Positions 6,694-14,317 of a stretch of DNA of 22,810 nt are shown one piece after another (position 1 is the stretch's first letter; each line of letters starts with the position of its first letter). The stretch is from positions 1-22,810 of the forward strand of contig JAHHUC010000033.1 of the NCBI GenBank assembly GCA_020024215.1, read 5' to 3'. The translations under genes were made by a program, and so were the position numbers. The stretch is from Oscillospiraceae bacterium. Its GTDB lineage: Bacteria > Bacillota > Clostridia > Oscillospirales > Ruminococcaceae. The notes under the pieces are model-generated. The model was given only the letters and a program-made list of their open reading frames with translations. It was not told the origin of the DNA and searched no databases.

Positions 6694-7113
6694 TTATTGT
6701 TTCCGATTTTCGTTAAAGAGGCTTTTTCTCAGCCTTAAAAGCACAAACAGCTTATATATAATCAGAGGAAGCCAACAAAATGTGCCGACGGCGATAAAAA
6801 GCGGCAGCAAAAAAAATCCCAAAATAATTTTTGGCGCAAGTGCTGTAAACCACCTGTCGGCAAAATGTCTGTAAATAACAGCTCCTGCTGCTATGCCGGA
6901 AAAAATAAATCCCAGACTTATCATTGCCTGCTTGCAGCTTATAGGCTCAGGTACAGGAAAATCGTGATAGGCTAAAAGCTCTGTATATTTGGCATCTGCC
7001 AAACGCTTGGAATCTGTCTTTGCCAGAATGCAGCCCACAGCCATTCCTGCCAGCATAAAAATTATGATTGCAGCAATTTGAATAATTATAATCTTTTTGC
7101 TTTCCTTTTCCAT
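6694..7113 (-). CDS. Small membrane protein, unknown function
   Basis: This 139-residue protein starts with a charged N-terminus (MEKESKK), followed by a membrane helix near 8-30, an outside or inside loop of about 30 residues (TDSKRLADAKYTELLAYHD), then helices near 63-83 and 94-126, and a basic tail ending RLRKSLFNENRKQ. I do not recognise the family. An AAAGGA site precedes the ATG. The start is 15 bases after the stop of the 703-residue membrane protein, so the two are almost certainly co-transcribed and may work together in the membrane. Confidence 0.75.
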   Translation of the reverse strand: MEKESKKIIIIQIAAIIIFMLAGMAVGCILAKTDSKRLADAKYTELLAYHDFPVPEPISCKQAMISLGFIFSGIAAGAVIYRHFADRWFTALAPKIILGFFLLPLFIAVGTFCWLPLIIYKLFVLLRLRKSLFNENRKQ

Positions 7114-7128
7114 ATTTATCCTTTCTGC

Positions 7129-9240
7129 TTATGTATTTTTCTCCCTCACAGAGGAAAAGACCTCCTTGCTCATAGGAAGATGAAGTCTTACCAGCCTTAT
7201 GCCGAACACATTGTTTTTCTGGCAGACAATAAACGGAGTTTCCAATTGCTGCAAATCGTATGTCTCCTTGGTTACATACAATTCTGCATCCTTTTTGTCA
7301 TCTAATAAAACTGTAAGATAGTGGGATGGGTTTTCTTCATCAGAGCCCTCTATACGGCTGTCTGTAAAAATAGCGGGGTAATGCTCCACAGGCGTTGAGC
7401 TAAGCAGAACAATGCCGTAGGTCATAGAGAAGCACAGGACAACAGAACTTAAAATCAACATGGCAAGACCATCTTTTTTGCGCATATGCTTTGGGGTGCG
7501 TATATAAAGCAGCAGGCTCAAAATTGCGGCAATTGCTATAAAAAGCACCATAAACCTGCCTGTGTCCGCAACCTGCAAAATTATGGACATCCACAAATAA
7601 TAAACGTGAAACAATAGAAACAAAGAAAGCAATGTGACATGAATGGTAGGAAATTTTATATACTTTGACTTCCATTCCTCTGTCGCCTCCTTTGGCTTGT
7701 TATAAAGCAGCAGAACCGGTGCAAAGGCAAGGTAATATAAAAGCAGAGGAATGGGCGAAAGGGTTGACATATAGATGGTGTGAGATATTTTCAGGTCACC
7801 GAAAAACCACATGAGAAGAGGGAGGATACATCCTGCTGCAAACAGCGAAAATACAAAAATAAGTCCTATGCGTATAGCTTTTATGTGCTTGTGAAGGGGA
7901 GTGGAATATGCCTCATCCCATGTTATTACGGAGGCTTCCATCTGTTTGCCTGTCCTTCTTTGCAGGGTGCAGGAAAGCTTGAACTCGATATTTTGCATAC
8001 CTATCCAGTCAAAGACATTCTCAGAGCCTATCATATTTCTTTCTATGGAAAAAAGCTTTTTTCTGTTTTCATCAAAAAATTTTATAGAATCTGTGGCTGA
8101 AAGCTTAACATATGAGATCTGCTGTATGTCAAAATCCTTTTTTCTTCCAAAGCTTGTGACATATGTAAGGTGTGATTTATACACATAAAGCGCCCTGTTT
8201 TGGTAAGCGGCAGTCATAAAGATGCCGGAAAAAAGAAAGGATATTCCAAAAAAGTTGCATATGACAGCTGAGGACACATCTTCTTTTGATGTGAAAAATG
8301 CAGCAGATATAAAGAAAATTCCCACAAAACCTATGAATATGCCAACAAAAGAAAGAATTTTTTGCTCATAGACCATAAAGGAAAAATCCGCCTTATCTTC
8401 CTCAATGCATCGTGCAGGCAAAAGGAGAAGGAGAAAACCCAGCAAAGCTGCGATAATGAGAAAAACAATGTTTACCACTGTGCTTGCAAATAAAGCCCGG
8501 CGTGCAACTATTGTGAGTATAAGGCCCAAAATCAGAGTGGATATAAGGACCAAAATTCCGAATGAAATGCAAACCTTCCTGCCCCTTTTTTGGGGAGGTA
8601 CAAAATCAAAGCCCTCATAATCGTCATAATCCTTTGGAAAAATCTCATCCCTCAGATTTCTAATCATGGACCTGTCAATAAGAAGCTTCTTACATTCAGG
8701 ACAGTGTGAGACATATTTCTGGCAAGGGTGCCACCTTTTTCTTTCTATCGGAAGTTTGGCACCGCAATGAGGGCAGAGCCAGTCCTTTGAAAGGCTGTAA
8801 AGACTTAGAAACCTTGATGTTACAGTGGATGCCAAGGGTGAAAGAACGACCATAAGAAGAAAAATCCAGTGAAGATCAAAAAGGGTGTAAAGTACGAATA
8901 TAACAAAGAAAATTGTGCTGAAAGCAAATTCTGCTCTGCCGCGTCTTTTTTCGAGGTTCTTCTGTGCTTTTACATATGTGGGATTGCACTTGTTCCCCTC
9001 CTCCTGAAGCGTGACAATGAATGCCTCTATCTCTTCATAAAGCTCATCATTGCTCTCAAAATCCAATTTTCCCAGGGATTCATTCAGCACATAAAAATAA
9101 ATTTTATTATTTTTTACCTTTATTTCTCCTAATGGCAGCTTTATATTCAATACGCTGTCTGTTTGGCTTATTTCACAATCCTTATAGTTGCTCTCAAGCC
9201 TTTTGATTACAGATTCAAAATCTTTGACTAAAACAGCCAT
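7129..9240 (-). CDS. Large polytopic membrane protein with zinc ribbon and PH-like segment
   Basis: The 703-residue product is not one I recognise as a named family. Visible parts in order: a soluble N-terminal domain of about 90 residues; two membrane helices (about 105-148); a zinc-ribbon-like segment with C156-P-H-C159, C173, C180-P-E-C183; four or five more helices (about 225-360); a beta-rich stretch starting NRALYVYKSHLTYV that looks like a small PH-like membrane-protein domain (about 345-425); another group of five or six helices (about 455-640); and a C-terminal soluble domain of about 60 residues. I chose the ATG at 9240 because AAGGAG lies 8 bases upstream; an in-frame ATG 30 bases further up has no such site. 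It heads the minus-strand group with a small membrane protein and a HAD phosphatase. Possible roles (membrane sensing or envelope maintenance) are speculation. Confidence 0.8.
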   Translation of the reverse strand: MAVLVKDFESVIKRLESNYKDCEISQTDSVLNIKLPLGEIKVKNNKIYFYVLNESLGKLDFESNDELYEEIEAFIVTLQEEGNKCNPTYVKAQKNLEKRRGRAEFAFSTIFFVIFVLYTLFDLHWIFLLMVVLSPLASTVTSRFLSLYSLSKDWLCPHCGAKLPIERKRWHPCQKYVSHCPECKKLLIDRSMIRNLRDEIFPKDYDDYEGFDFVPPQKRGRKVCISFGILVLISTLILGLILTIVARRALFASTVVNIVFLIIAALLGFLLLLLPARCIEEDKADFSFMVYEQKILSFVGIFIGFVGIFFISAAFFTSKEDVSSAVICNFFGISFLFSGIFMTAAYQNRALYVYKSHLTYVTSFGRKKDFDIQQISYVKLSATDSIKFFDENRKKLFSIERNMIGSENVFDWIGMQNIEFKLSCTLQRRTGKQMEASVITWDEAYSTPLHKHIKAIRIGLIFVFSLFAAGCILPLLMWFFGDLKISHTIYMSTLSPIPLLLYYLAFAPVLLLYNKPKEATEEWKSKYIKFPTIHVTLLSLFLLFHVYYLWMSIILQVADTGRFMVLFIAIAAILSLLLYIRTPKHMRKKDGLAMLILSSVVLCFSMTYGIVLLSSTPVEHYPAIFTDSRIEGSDEENPSHYLTVLLDDKKDAELYVTKETYDLQQLETPFIVCQKNNVFGIRLVRLHLPMSKEVFSSVREKNT

Positions 9241-9357
9241 AAAACAATCTCCTTGCTCAAAAATATACAATATATGGAATCAGTGTGCAGATTCACCTGC
9301 TGTAAAGTTTAGCAGTTAAATTTTTAAAGTCAATAGTATATTTTAACGGCGGATTTA

Positions 9358-9386
9358 TTGTAATAAAGCTTGCGGCAATGTATAAT
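9358..9386 (+). promoter_or_regulatory. Promoter for the acetyltransferase gene group
   Basis: TTGTAA (9358-9363), a 17-base spacer and TATAAT (9381-9386) precede an AGGAGG ribosome site (9401-9406) and the ATG at 9416. The -10 box is perfect and the -35 box is moderate. Confidence 0.65.
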
Positions 9387-9415
9387 ATGCTTAAACTAAA
9401 AGGAGGCAGAAACAT

Positions 9416-9937
9416 ATGCTTTTGTTGGCAGATACATTTGAGAAAATAGATACAGACAAGCTGATGTCAGTTTATAAAGAGGCGATATTTGAAAATGCCG
9501 ATTATTTTTATCCCGAAACAGAAAACAGGGATGAGGCGCGCAAAAAAGCTTGGGAGGATAATCTTAGCTTTCTTGAAGATAAATTTTTTTCAAAGCCGGG
9601 CAATGTATATTTTATACTCGAGGAGGATAATGAGTACAGGTCTGTGCTGAGGCTTTCAAAAATTGAGGAAGGGCTTTATTATTTAGAGTCATTGGAGACA
9701 GCACCCAATTTTAGAAAAATGGGATATGCAGTCAAGCTTTTAAATCTCACAAAGGAATATTTAAAGAGAGAGGGTAGCTTTACCATCAAGGACAGTGTAA
9801 AGAAAACAAATGAAGCTTCAATAAAAACCCATCAAAAGGCAGGCTTTGTTATTGAGTCGGAGAAAGCCTATAATTATATAAGCAAGTCATACAATGAGGA
9901 TTGTTACGGCATGGTATATAGCTGCAAAGAGGTGTAA
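9416..9937 (+). CDS. GNAT-family N-acetyltransferase
   Basis: This 173-residue GNAT protein transfers an acetyl group from acetyl-CoA to an amine that cannot be predicted. The core is YYLESLETAPNFRKMGYAVK, with the acetyl-CoA loop R-x-x-G-x-A (R-K-M-G-Y-A, about residues 101-106), followed by the motif-B strand and helix TNEASIKTHQKAGF, where the Asn and the K-A-G-F turn are typical. A long N-terminal helical part (1-55) precedes the fold. A strong AGGAGG site 9 bases before the ATG and the promoter at 9358-9386 support the start. It leads a plus-strand group with an 86-residue protein and a histidine phosphatase; the gap to the next start is 71 bases, so co-transcription is likely but not certain. 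Confidence 0.85.
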   Translation: MLLLADTFEKIDTDKLMSVYKEAIFENADYFYPETENRDEARKKAWEDNLSFLEDKFFSKPGNVYFILEEDNEYRSVLRLSKIEEGLYYLESLETAPNFRKMGYAVKLLNLTKEYLKREGSFTIKDSVKKTNEASIKTHQKAGFVIESEKAYNYISKSYNEDCYGMVYSCKEV

Positions 9938-10008
9938 AAATACTTGCTTTGCGGATTTTATTTTTTTGTACACCTCAGTTAAGCTCTATAAGGCAAGGGG
10001 AAGAGAAA

Positions 10009-10269
10009 ATGAATATTGCAGAGTTAAAAGATGAACTGGACAAGCTTGGTGTTCCACGCAGTTTTTATTCTATCAACGGCTTTCTTACAGGAGATACACA
10101 TATATTAAATCGAGTGTACACCTACTGGGAATACTTCTATTTTGATGAAAAGGGAAATGAAATAGGGTACAGAAGGTTTGAAAATGAGAATGATGCCTGT
10201 ACATATCTTTACAAAACACTGTCAGAGGAAATGAAATACTATCGTCCTTTAAAAGAAAAGCAGCAGTAG
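10009..10269 (+). CDS. Small hypothetical protein, 86 aa
   Basis: I chose the ATG at 10009 because of the AAGGGGAAGAG just upstream. The frame extends 20 codons further up, but without a ribosome site. The product begins MNIAELKDELDKLGVP, followed by FYSINGF, a YWEYFYFDEKGNEIG beta hairpin, and FENENDACTYLYKTL. This helix-strand-hairpin-helix layout recalls a widespread set of small cytoplasmic proteins with an E-L-K-x-x-L start, a G-W-E-V-Y-Y-like hairpin and a D-E-A-C-x-Y-L-L end, some of which occur as immunity-like orphan genes beside secreted-toxin loci. There is no toxin gene here. The resemblance is from memory, and the function is unknown. Confidence 0.7.
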   Translation: MNIAELKDELDKLGVPRSFYSINGFLTGDTHILNRVYTYWEYFYFDEKGNEIGYRRFENENDACTYLYKTLSEEMKYYRPLKEKQQ

Positions 10270-10353
10270 GGGGAAACTATCATGCTGCCTGTACTTATAT
10301 GTGCAGCAGCTTTTAAAAGTGGCATTTTAAACTTTGATGAAGGAGCATTAAGA

Positions 10354-10992
10354 ATGAAAATTTATATAATCAGACATGGGGAAACAGATTATAATTTATC
10401 CGGGCGTATGCAGGGCAGGCTGGATGTACCTTTGAACGATTTTGGAATAAAGATGGCAAGAAAGACAGGGAAGGCCTTAAGCGGCATAAAATTTGACGCA
10501 GCATATTCAAGTCCGCTTGTAAGAGCTAAGGAAACTGCAAGACTTGTTTTGGAAGAAAGCGGAAACGGCAATGTGGATATTATTACAGACAAGCGCCTTG
10601 AGGAAGCCGATTTGGGAGACTGGGAAGGAAAGCAGGTAAAAAAAGGCAGATGTGAAATAGACATTGAGCAAAAGGAGCTGTTTTTTGAAAACCCCTTTAA
10701 GCTTGGAAGAATTCCTAACGGAGAGAGCGCTTTGGAGGTTTGTGCAAGGACACAGGAATTTATAACGGAAATATCAAAAAGGGAGCATGAAGCTGTGCTT
10801 GTTTCAACTCATGGCTTTGCCATGCGCGCACTTTTAAACTTTCTTTATGAGGATAAGACTGATTTCTGGCAGGGAAGTGTGCCTGATAATTGTTCGGTAA
10901 ATATTTTAAGCGTTGAAAATAAAAGCCTTCTGCTGCTTGAAAGAGATAAAATATATTATGACAAAAAATCCCTCTTGGAGCCGTATAAATAA
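10354..10992 (+). CDS. Histidine phosphatase family protein (phosphoglycerate-mutase-like)
   Basis: This 212-residue protein belongs to branch 1 of the histidine phosphatases. The R-H-G-E-T motif at residues 7-11 carries the phosphorylated His8. SSPLVRAKETA gives the second phosphate-binding Arg, RLEEADLGDWEG the acidic proton donor region, and VSTHGFAMRALL the second catalytic His. This set is shared by alpha-ribazole phosphatase (CobC), GpmB-like phosphatases and broad-specificity members, so the substrate is not fixed. A CobC role would fit loosely with the CbiK gene 2 kb away, but the two are not in one operon. I chose the ATG at 10354, 8 bases after AAGGAG; a longer in-frame ORF beginning at 10282 lacks support. 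It ends 17 bases before a bidirectional terminator. Confidence 0.85.
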   Translation: MKIYIIRHGETDYNLSGRMQGRLDVPLNDFGIKMARKTGKALSGIKFDAAYSSPLVRAKETARLVLEESGNGNVDIITDKRLEEADLGDWEGKQVKKGRCEIDIEQKELFFENPFKLGRIPNGESALEVCARTQEFITEISKREHEAVLVSTHGFAMRALLNFLYEDKTDFWQGSVPDNCSVNILSVENKSLLLLERDKIYYDKKSLLEPYK

Positions 10993-11008
10993 CATTTATT
11001 TCCAAATA

Positions 11009-11040
11009 AAAAAGGAGTATTTGCTCAAATACTCCTTTTT
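11009..11040. terminator. Bidirectional terminator between convergent genes
   Basis: The 14-base arm at 11009-11022 pairs perfectly with 11027-11040 around a GCTC loop. Its ends are A-rich on the left and T-rich on the right, so it can end both the plus-strand histidine-phosphatase transcript and the minus-strand CDF transcript. Confidence 0.9.
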
Positions 11041-11053
11041 ATTGCCAAAGGGC

Positions 11054-12238
11054 TTATTTATAGGGTGCAAAGCTGTTGGTATAGTCACAGTCCACAGTTA
11101 TTATGGCATTGTATTCAGGGCTTTCTTTTTTAATTATATCCTTGGCAAGCTTTAGCATATCATCTGTGCTGTCCTTTGCATCTGTGGGAACAACCAAATC
11201 AAAAACCCAGTTTGTATGCGTGGGGCCTTTTATCATCCTCAAATCATGTATGGTGACATTGCTGTTTACCTCTGAAAGACCTCTGCTTATTATATCCTTT
11301 ATATGTGTTAAAAGAGGATCGTTCAGAACTATGGGATCATAGTGTATGACAAGCTCGATGTTGTAATCCTTTTTGATTTTATATTCAATGTTGTCTATGG
11401 TATCGTGGCTTTCCATAGGAGGTATGGCAGAATCCATTTCAGCGTGCAGACTTGCAAATTTTCTTCCGGGGCCGTAGTCATGGATTATAAAATCATGTAT
11501 GCCCATTATTCCGGGTGTAGAAAGCACATCGGATGCAATGCTGCTCAAAAGCTCCTTGTCCGGCGCCTGTCCTAAAAGCGGATTGATGGTGTCCTTCATT
11601 ATTCCTATGCCGCTTATAAATATGAACACAGCCACCGCAAGACCTATATAGCTGTCTATATTTATGCTGGTGAAGTGGTTGAATAAAGCCGAAATCAGCA
11701 CGGAGAGGGTTACTATGGCATCGTTTCTGCTGTCTATTGCCGATGCTGTGAGAGAGGGCGAGTCAATTTTTCTGCCCAGCTTTTTGTTAAATGAGGACAG
11801 CCACAGCTTAAGCAGTATGGAAAATACAAGTGTAGCAAATGTAAGATATGTGAAGGTGGTGCTTTGGGGTGAAAATATTTTGGAAATGCTGGATTTTAAA
11901 AGCTCAAAACCCACCAGAAGAATAAACACAGATATGAAAAGCCCGGAGAGATATTCCATTCTCCCGTGTCCGTAGGGGTGATCGTCGTCAGGCGGCATCT
12001 CTGCCATTTTAAAGCCTAAAAGCGCCACCACAGAGCTTCCTGCATCGGAAAGATTGTTTACCGAGTCTGCTATTATGGCAATGCTGCCGGATAAAAAGCC
12101 GGATGTAAGCTTTATAAGGAAAAGCAGTATATTTGCACATATCCCCACAATTCCGCCCAGCTTTCCATAGGCTGAGCGCAGATCTGCGGCGTTGTTTATA
12201 TCCTTTGATATAAATTTTTTTATCAGGACTTCTGTCAA
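11054..12238 (-). CDS. Cation diffusion facilitator (CDF) transporter, probably Mn/Fe type
   Basis: This metal/proton antiporter of about 394 residues exports divalent cations across the cytoplasmic membrane. It has six membrane segments (about 32-205), the HPYGHGRMEY signature after helix 2, and a C-terminal cytoplasmic domain (about 210-397) with the usual HDF-x-x-H-D-Y-G start. The membrane metal site is N64-x-x-x-D68 in helix 2 and D173-x-x-x-D177 in helix 5 (counted from the upstream GTG). The lack of His here is typical of Mn2+ or Fe2+ members and unlike Zn2+ transporters; this specificity is inferred. I prefer the TTG at 12238 because AAGGA lies about 10 bases upstream. A GTG at 12247 is only one base from that site. 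The C-terminal region is somewhat longer than in the smallest CDF proteins. Confidence 0.85.
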   Translation of the reverse strand: MTEVLIKKFISKDINNAADLRSAYGKLGGIVGICANILLFLIKLTSGFLSGSIAIIADSVNNLSDAGSSVVALLGFKMAEMPPDDDHPYGHGRMEYLSGLFISVFILLVGFELLKSSISKIFSPQSTTFTYLTFATLVFSILLKLWLSSFNKKLGRKIDSPSLTASAIDSRNDAIVTLSVLISALFNHFTSINIDSYIGLAVAVFIFISGIGIMKDTINPLLGQAPDKELLSSIASDVLSTPGIMGIHDFIIHDYGPGRKFASLHAEMDSAIPPMESHDTIDNIEYKIKKDYNIELVIHYDPIVLNDPLLTHIKDIISRGLSEVNSNVTIHDLRMIKGPTHTNWVFDLVVPTDAKDSTDDMLKLAKDIIKKESPEYNAIITVDCDYTNSFAPYK

Positions 12239-12335
12239 AAAGGTCACTTCCTTTTTTAGTATTTTCCGTTGAGTATAGCATATTTTTTATATGTTTGGCA
12301 GCTTCATTTTAAAATAAACAATTATCTATATATAA

Positions 12336-12364
12336 TTGACAAGAATAGGCAATAGTGCTAGACT
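12336..12364 (+). promoter_or_regulatory. Strong promoter for the 12371-12621 transcript
   Basis: A perfect TTGACA -35 box (12336-12341), a 17-base spacer and TAGACT (12359-12364) as -10 box. No ORF with a ribosome site follows within the next 250 bases; instead there are helices and an intrinsic terminator, so the product is probably an RNA. Confidence 0.65.
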
Positions 12365-12370
12365 TTTCTC

Positions 12371-12621
12371 AAAGCTTAACAGGAAAGCAGGCTATGGATG
12401 AAAAGTGAAAATCTTCTCCGGGGCCGTTGCTGTGATTTTCTTATATCTCCCTTTGTGTGCCGCCAAGTTTTTAGAAGGCGAGGGGTAAAGGGTGTGATAA
12501 GTCGGAATATTTGCATGCTTTTATGTTTTATCTCTGTGGACTTTTGAAGAAAAAGAAGCGATTGCAAAAGCCCTTTGCGAGGGCTTGGTGTTGCTTTGTC
12601 CGCATTGAGGCGGACTTTTTT
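12371..12621 (+). ncRNA. Candidate structured noncoding RNA, about 250 nt
   Basis: The segment runs from the expected start point after a consensus promoter to an intrinsic terminator and has no convincing ORF on either strand. Helices visible: CTTAT (12440-12444) with ATAAG (12497-12501), CCCTTT (12449-12454) with AAAGGG (12487-12492) and CGCC (12461-12464) with GGCG (12477-12480), forming one long irregular hairpin. AAAAGT near 12400 can pair with ACTTTT near 12540, enclosing it with a large internal bubble. AAGCCCT and AGGGCTT (about 12568-12586) form another hairpin. A long hairpin with a large central bubble is the shape of 6S RNA, but I cannot confirm that identity. It might instead be a leader of cbiK, about 230 bases downstream. 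No cobalamin-riboswitch box was found. Confidence 0.5.
12598..12621 (+). terminator. Intrinsic terminator of the RNA candidate
   Basis: GTCCGC (12598-12603) pairs with GCGGAC (12610-12615) around ATTGAG, followed directly by six T. This is a clear plus-strand terminator with no coding ORF immediately before it. Confidence 0.85.
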
Positions 12622-12656
12622 ATTGGGGATATTTTTGGAATTTACAGCTTAACAGA

Positions 12657-12731
12657 AAAAAGAGAAGGATAAGCCTTTATATTTTTATATTGCCGGCAGC
12701 TTTGATATTTTTCCTTTCTCTTTTCTTTTTT
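12657..12731 (+). terminator. Long-looped hairpin with T-run upstream of cbiK, possible attenuator
   Basis: The A/G-rich arm 12657-12669 pairs with the T/C-rich arm 12712-12724 (one bulge), enclosing about 42 bases, and is followed by CTTTTTTA. It may be a second terminator behind the RNA candidate or an attenuator in the leader of the chelatase gene. The large AT-rich loop makes it less certain than the hairpin at 12598. Confidence 0.45.
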
Positions 12732-12854
12732 ATCTTAACTAAGGCGGATGCATACAAAGAGATATTTTAAAAATTATTTTGGGCATATACCAAAAAATCA
12801 GAGGCTTTATTATAAGGGACAGCATTGTCTTAAATATTAAAAGGAGTTGAAGGG

Positions 12855-13781
12855 ATGAAAAAAACGATTGGGGTTATGACGGCGCCGGCTATGGGAGCTA
12901 CATCTGTATCCTGCCAAAATGAAAACGGAACCAAAAAGGAAAAAGAATCCTCCGATAAAAAAAGTATGTCACTTAAAAGCGCCTTTAAGAGCCAAAGACA
13001 GAATAAGTCAGCATCAGACACGGCAATTCTGGTTGTGAGCTTTGGAACAAGCTACAATGAGACGAGAAAGGCGACCATTGAAGCCATAGAGAATGAAATT
13101 GCCGAAATGTATCCGGATTGTGATGTAAGAAGGGCTTTTACCAGCCGGATGATAATAAATAAGCTTAAGGAAAGAGACAATCTGCAAATAGATAATGTAA
13201 GAGAAGCTATGGACAGGCTTGTTGCTGACAAGTTAAAGAATGTGATAATCAAGCCCACACACATTATAGCAGGCAAGGAATATGACGAGCTGTGTGAGGC
13301 TGTTAAGGCCTATGAGGACAAATTTGAAGGCTTTAAGATAGGAACTCCTCTTCTTTATGAAAAAAGTGATTATGAAAAAGTGGTAAACATCGTCTTTGAG
13401 CAAACAAAGGAATATTCAGAGGAAAACACCGCAATAGTTTTTATGGGACACGGCACAGAGCATCCTGCAAATGCTGCCTATACAAAGCTTCAGGAGACAT
13501 TTTTGGCAAAGGGACTTGACAACTATATAATAGGTACTGTTGAAGCAAAGCCCGATATTGAGGATGTGAGGGCAAAGCTTGCAAAAATGAAGGCAGAGAG
13601 GGTGATTCTTCTTCCCTTTATGATAGTTGCCGGAGATCATGCCACCAATGATATGGCAGGAGATGGGGAGGATTCTTGGAAAACCATCCTCAAGTCAGAG
13701 GGCTATGAGGTCAAATGCGTATTAAAGGGCCTTGGAGAATATGAGGGCATAAGAAAGCTTATCTCTGAAAAGGTAAGATAG
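12855..13781 (+). CDS. cbiK: CbiK-type sirohydrochlorin cobaltochelatase with exported-like N-terminus
   Basis: CbiK inserts Co2+ into sirohydrochlorin in the anaerobic cobalamin pathway; relatives can also use iron. The catalytic part begins near residue 55 (TAILVVSFGTSY). Conserved blocks are KPTHIIAGKEY (H136), FMGHGTEHPANAAY (H199, H203) and LLPFMIVAGDHATNDMAG (H262), which include the two metal-binding histidines. Before it lie 54 extra residues: MKK, a short weakly hydrophobic stretch, a Cys at 20 in TSVSC, and a Lys/Ser/Glu-rich tether. This resembles a lipoprotein signal, but the hydrophobic core is short and the lipobox lacks Leu at -3, so export is uncertain. Extracytoplasmic CbiK forms are known in other anaerobes. 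AAGGAG lies 8 bases before the ATG. No other cobalamin genes are in the window, so it stands alone. Confidence 0.9.
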   Translation: MKKTIGVMTAPAMGATSVSCQNENGTKKEKESSDKKSMSLKSAFKSQRQNKSASDTAILVVSFGTSYNETRKATIEAIENEIAEMYPDCDVRRAFTSRMIINKLKERDNLQIDNVREAMDRLVADKLKNVIIKPTHIIAGKEYDELCEAVKAYEDKFEGFKIGTPLLYEKSDYEKVVNIVFEQTKEYSEENTAIVFMGHGTEHPANAAYTKLQETFLAKGLDNYIIGTVEAKPDIEDVRAKLAKMKAERVILLPFMIVAGDHATNDMAGDGEDSWKTILKSEGYEVKCVLKGLGEYEGIRKLISEKVR

Positions 13782-14317
13782 TGTAAAGCTGTTAAAAAAG
13801 ACAGCCTTATAGTGTAAAAGCCTCTTGAAAGGATAATTTCCCTTTATTTTGCACATACTGAAAATTTTTGCCGTATAAATTGCAGGTGATGGTATAACAG
13901 GCGGTCACAAAACCTGTGTTTATCCAAAATAGGAATCTGATGTGTCAGAGCTTTAAAAGAGCCCGCCTGATGCTAATGAAAGCCTTGCTGAAATAGTTGT
14001 CAAAATGTGCTGTCTGCCTATATGCCCCTTAATTGTCAAAATATTACAGTAAGCAGAGAAAGGGGCATTGCCTTTGATGACAGGGATTATTTCAGTCCTT
14101 AAAAATGTTTTAAGCGATGTGCTGTCAAAGGGCGTTTCCCTTACAGGTGATTTTAAGGCAGACGGAAAATATTCCCATAGCTGATATCTGCCTTTTTGAA
14201 AATGAAAAAAGTGTCAATTTTGGTGGATAAGTGGATAAAAAGTGCTTTCACTTAATGATAAAAGATTTAAGACTGAAAGAAATGTTATAAATAAAGAGAT
14301 TATGCATTAAGGCATAT
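13782..14317. other. Gap of about 0.54 kb with hairpins and one possible mini-ORF
   Basis: No supported large gene. CAGGCGG (13898-13904) pairs with CCGCCTG (13963-13969), enclosing several short hairpins (CACA/TGTG at 13906-13918 and CTGA/TCAG near 13937-13948). ATGCCCCTT near 14022 pairs with AAGGGGCAT near 14060. A 35-codon ORF is at 14077-14184. Two tandem near-DnaA boxes on the minus strand lie at 14222-14238. The GCTGT/ACAGC hairpin just after cbiK has no T-run, so the end of that transcript is not obvious. Confidence 0.5.
14077..14184 (+). CDS. Possible 35-aa mini-ORF or gene remnant
   Basis: ATG at 14077, with AAAGGGG 11 bases upstream, opens 35 codons. The product begins MTGIISVLKNVLSDVL (amphipathic) and continues KGVSLTGDFKADGK. 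The regular hydrophobic-polar pattern looks protein-like, but the ORF is short, the ribosome-site spacing is long, and no promoter or family is recognisable. It may be the leftover of a longer gene. Confidence 0.25.
   Translation: MTGIISVLKNVLSDVLSKGVSLTGDFKADGKYSHS

Noticed and set aside
12371..12621. SRP RNA, RNase P RNA or tmRNA
   Set aside because: The hallmark sequences I know (G-G-A-A-G-G-A-A-G-C-A-G of SRP, G-A-G-G-A-A-A-G-T-C-C of RNase P, a tRNA-like end of tmRNA) are absent.
12371..12854. Cobalamin riboswitch upstream of cbiK
   Set aside because: No B12-box-like sequence (A-G-C-C-A-G-G-A-G-A-C-C type) or G-C-C-A-C-T-G core was found in the region on the plus strand.
14222..14238. 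Replication origin
   Set aside because: Only two imperfect DnaA boxes and no dnaA, dnaN, recF or rpmH nearby.
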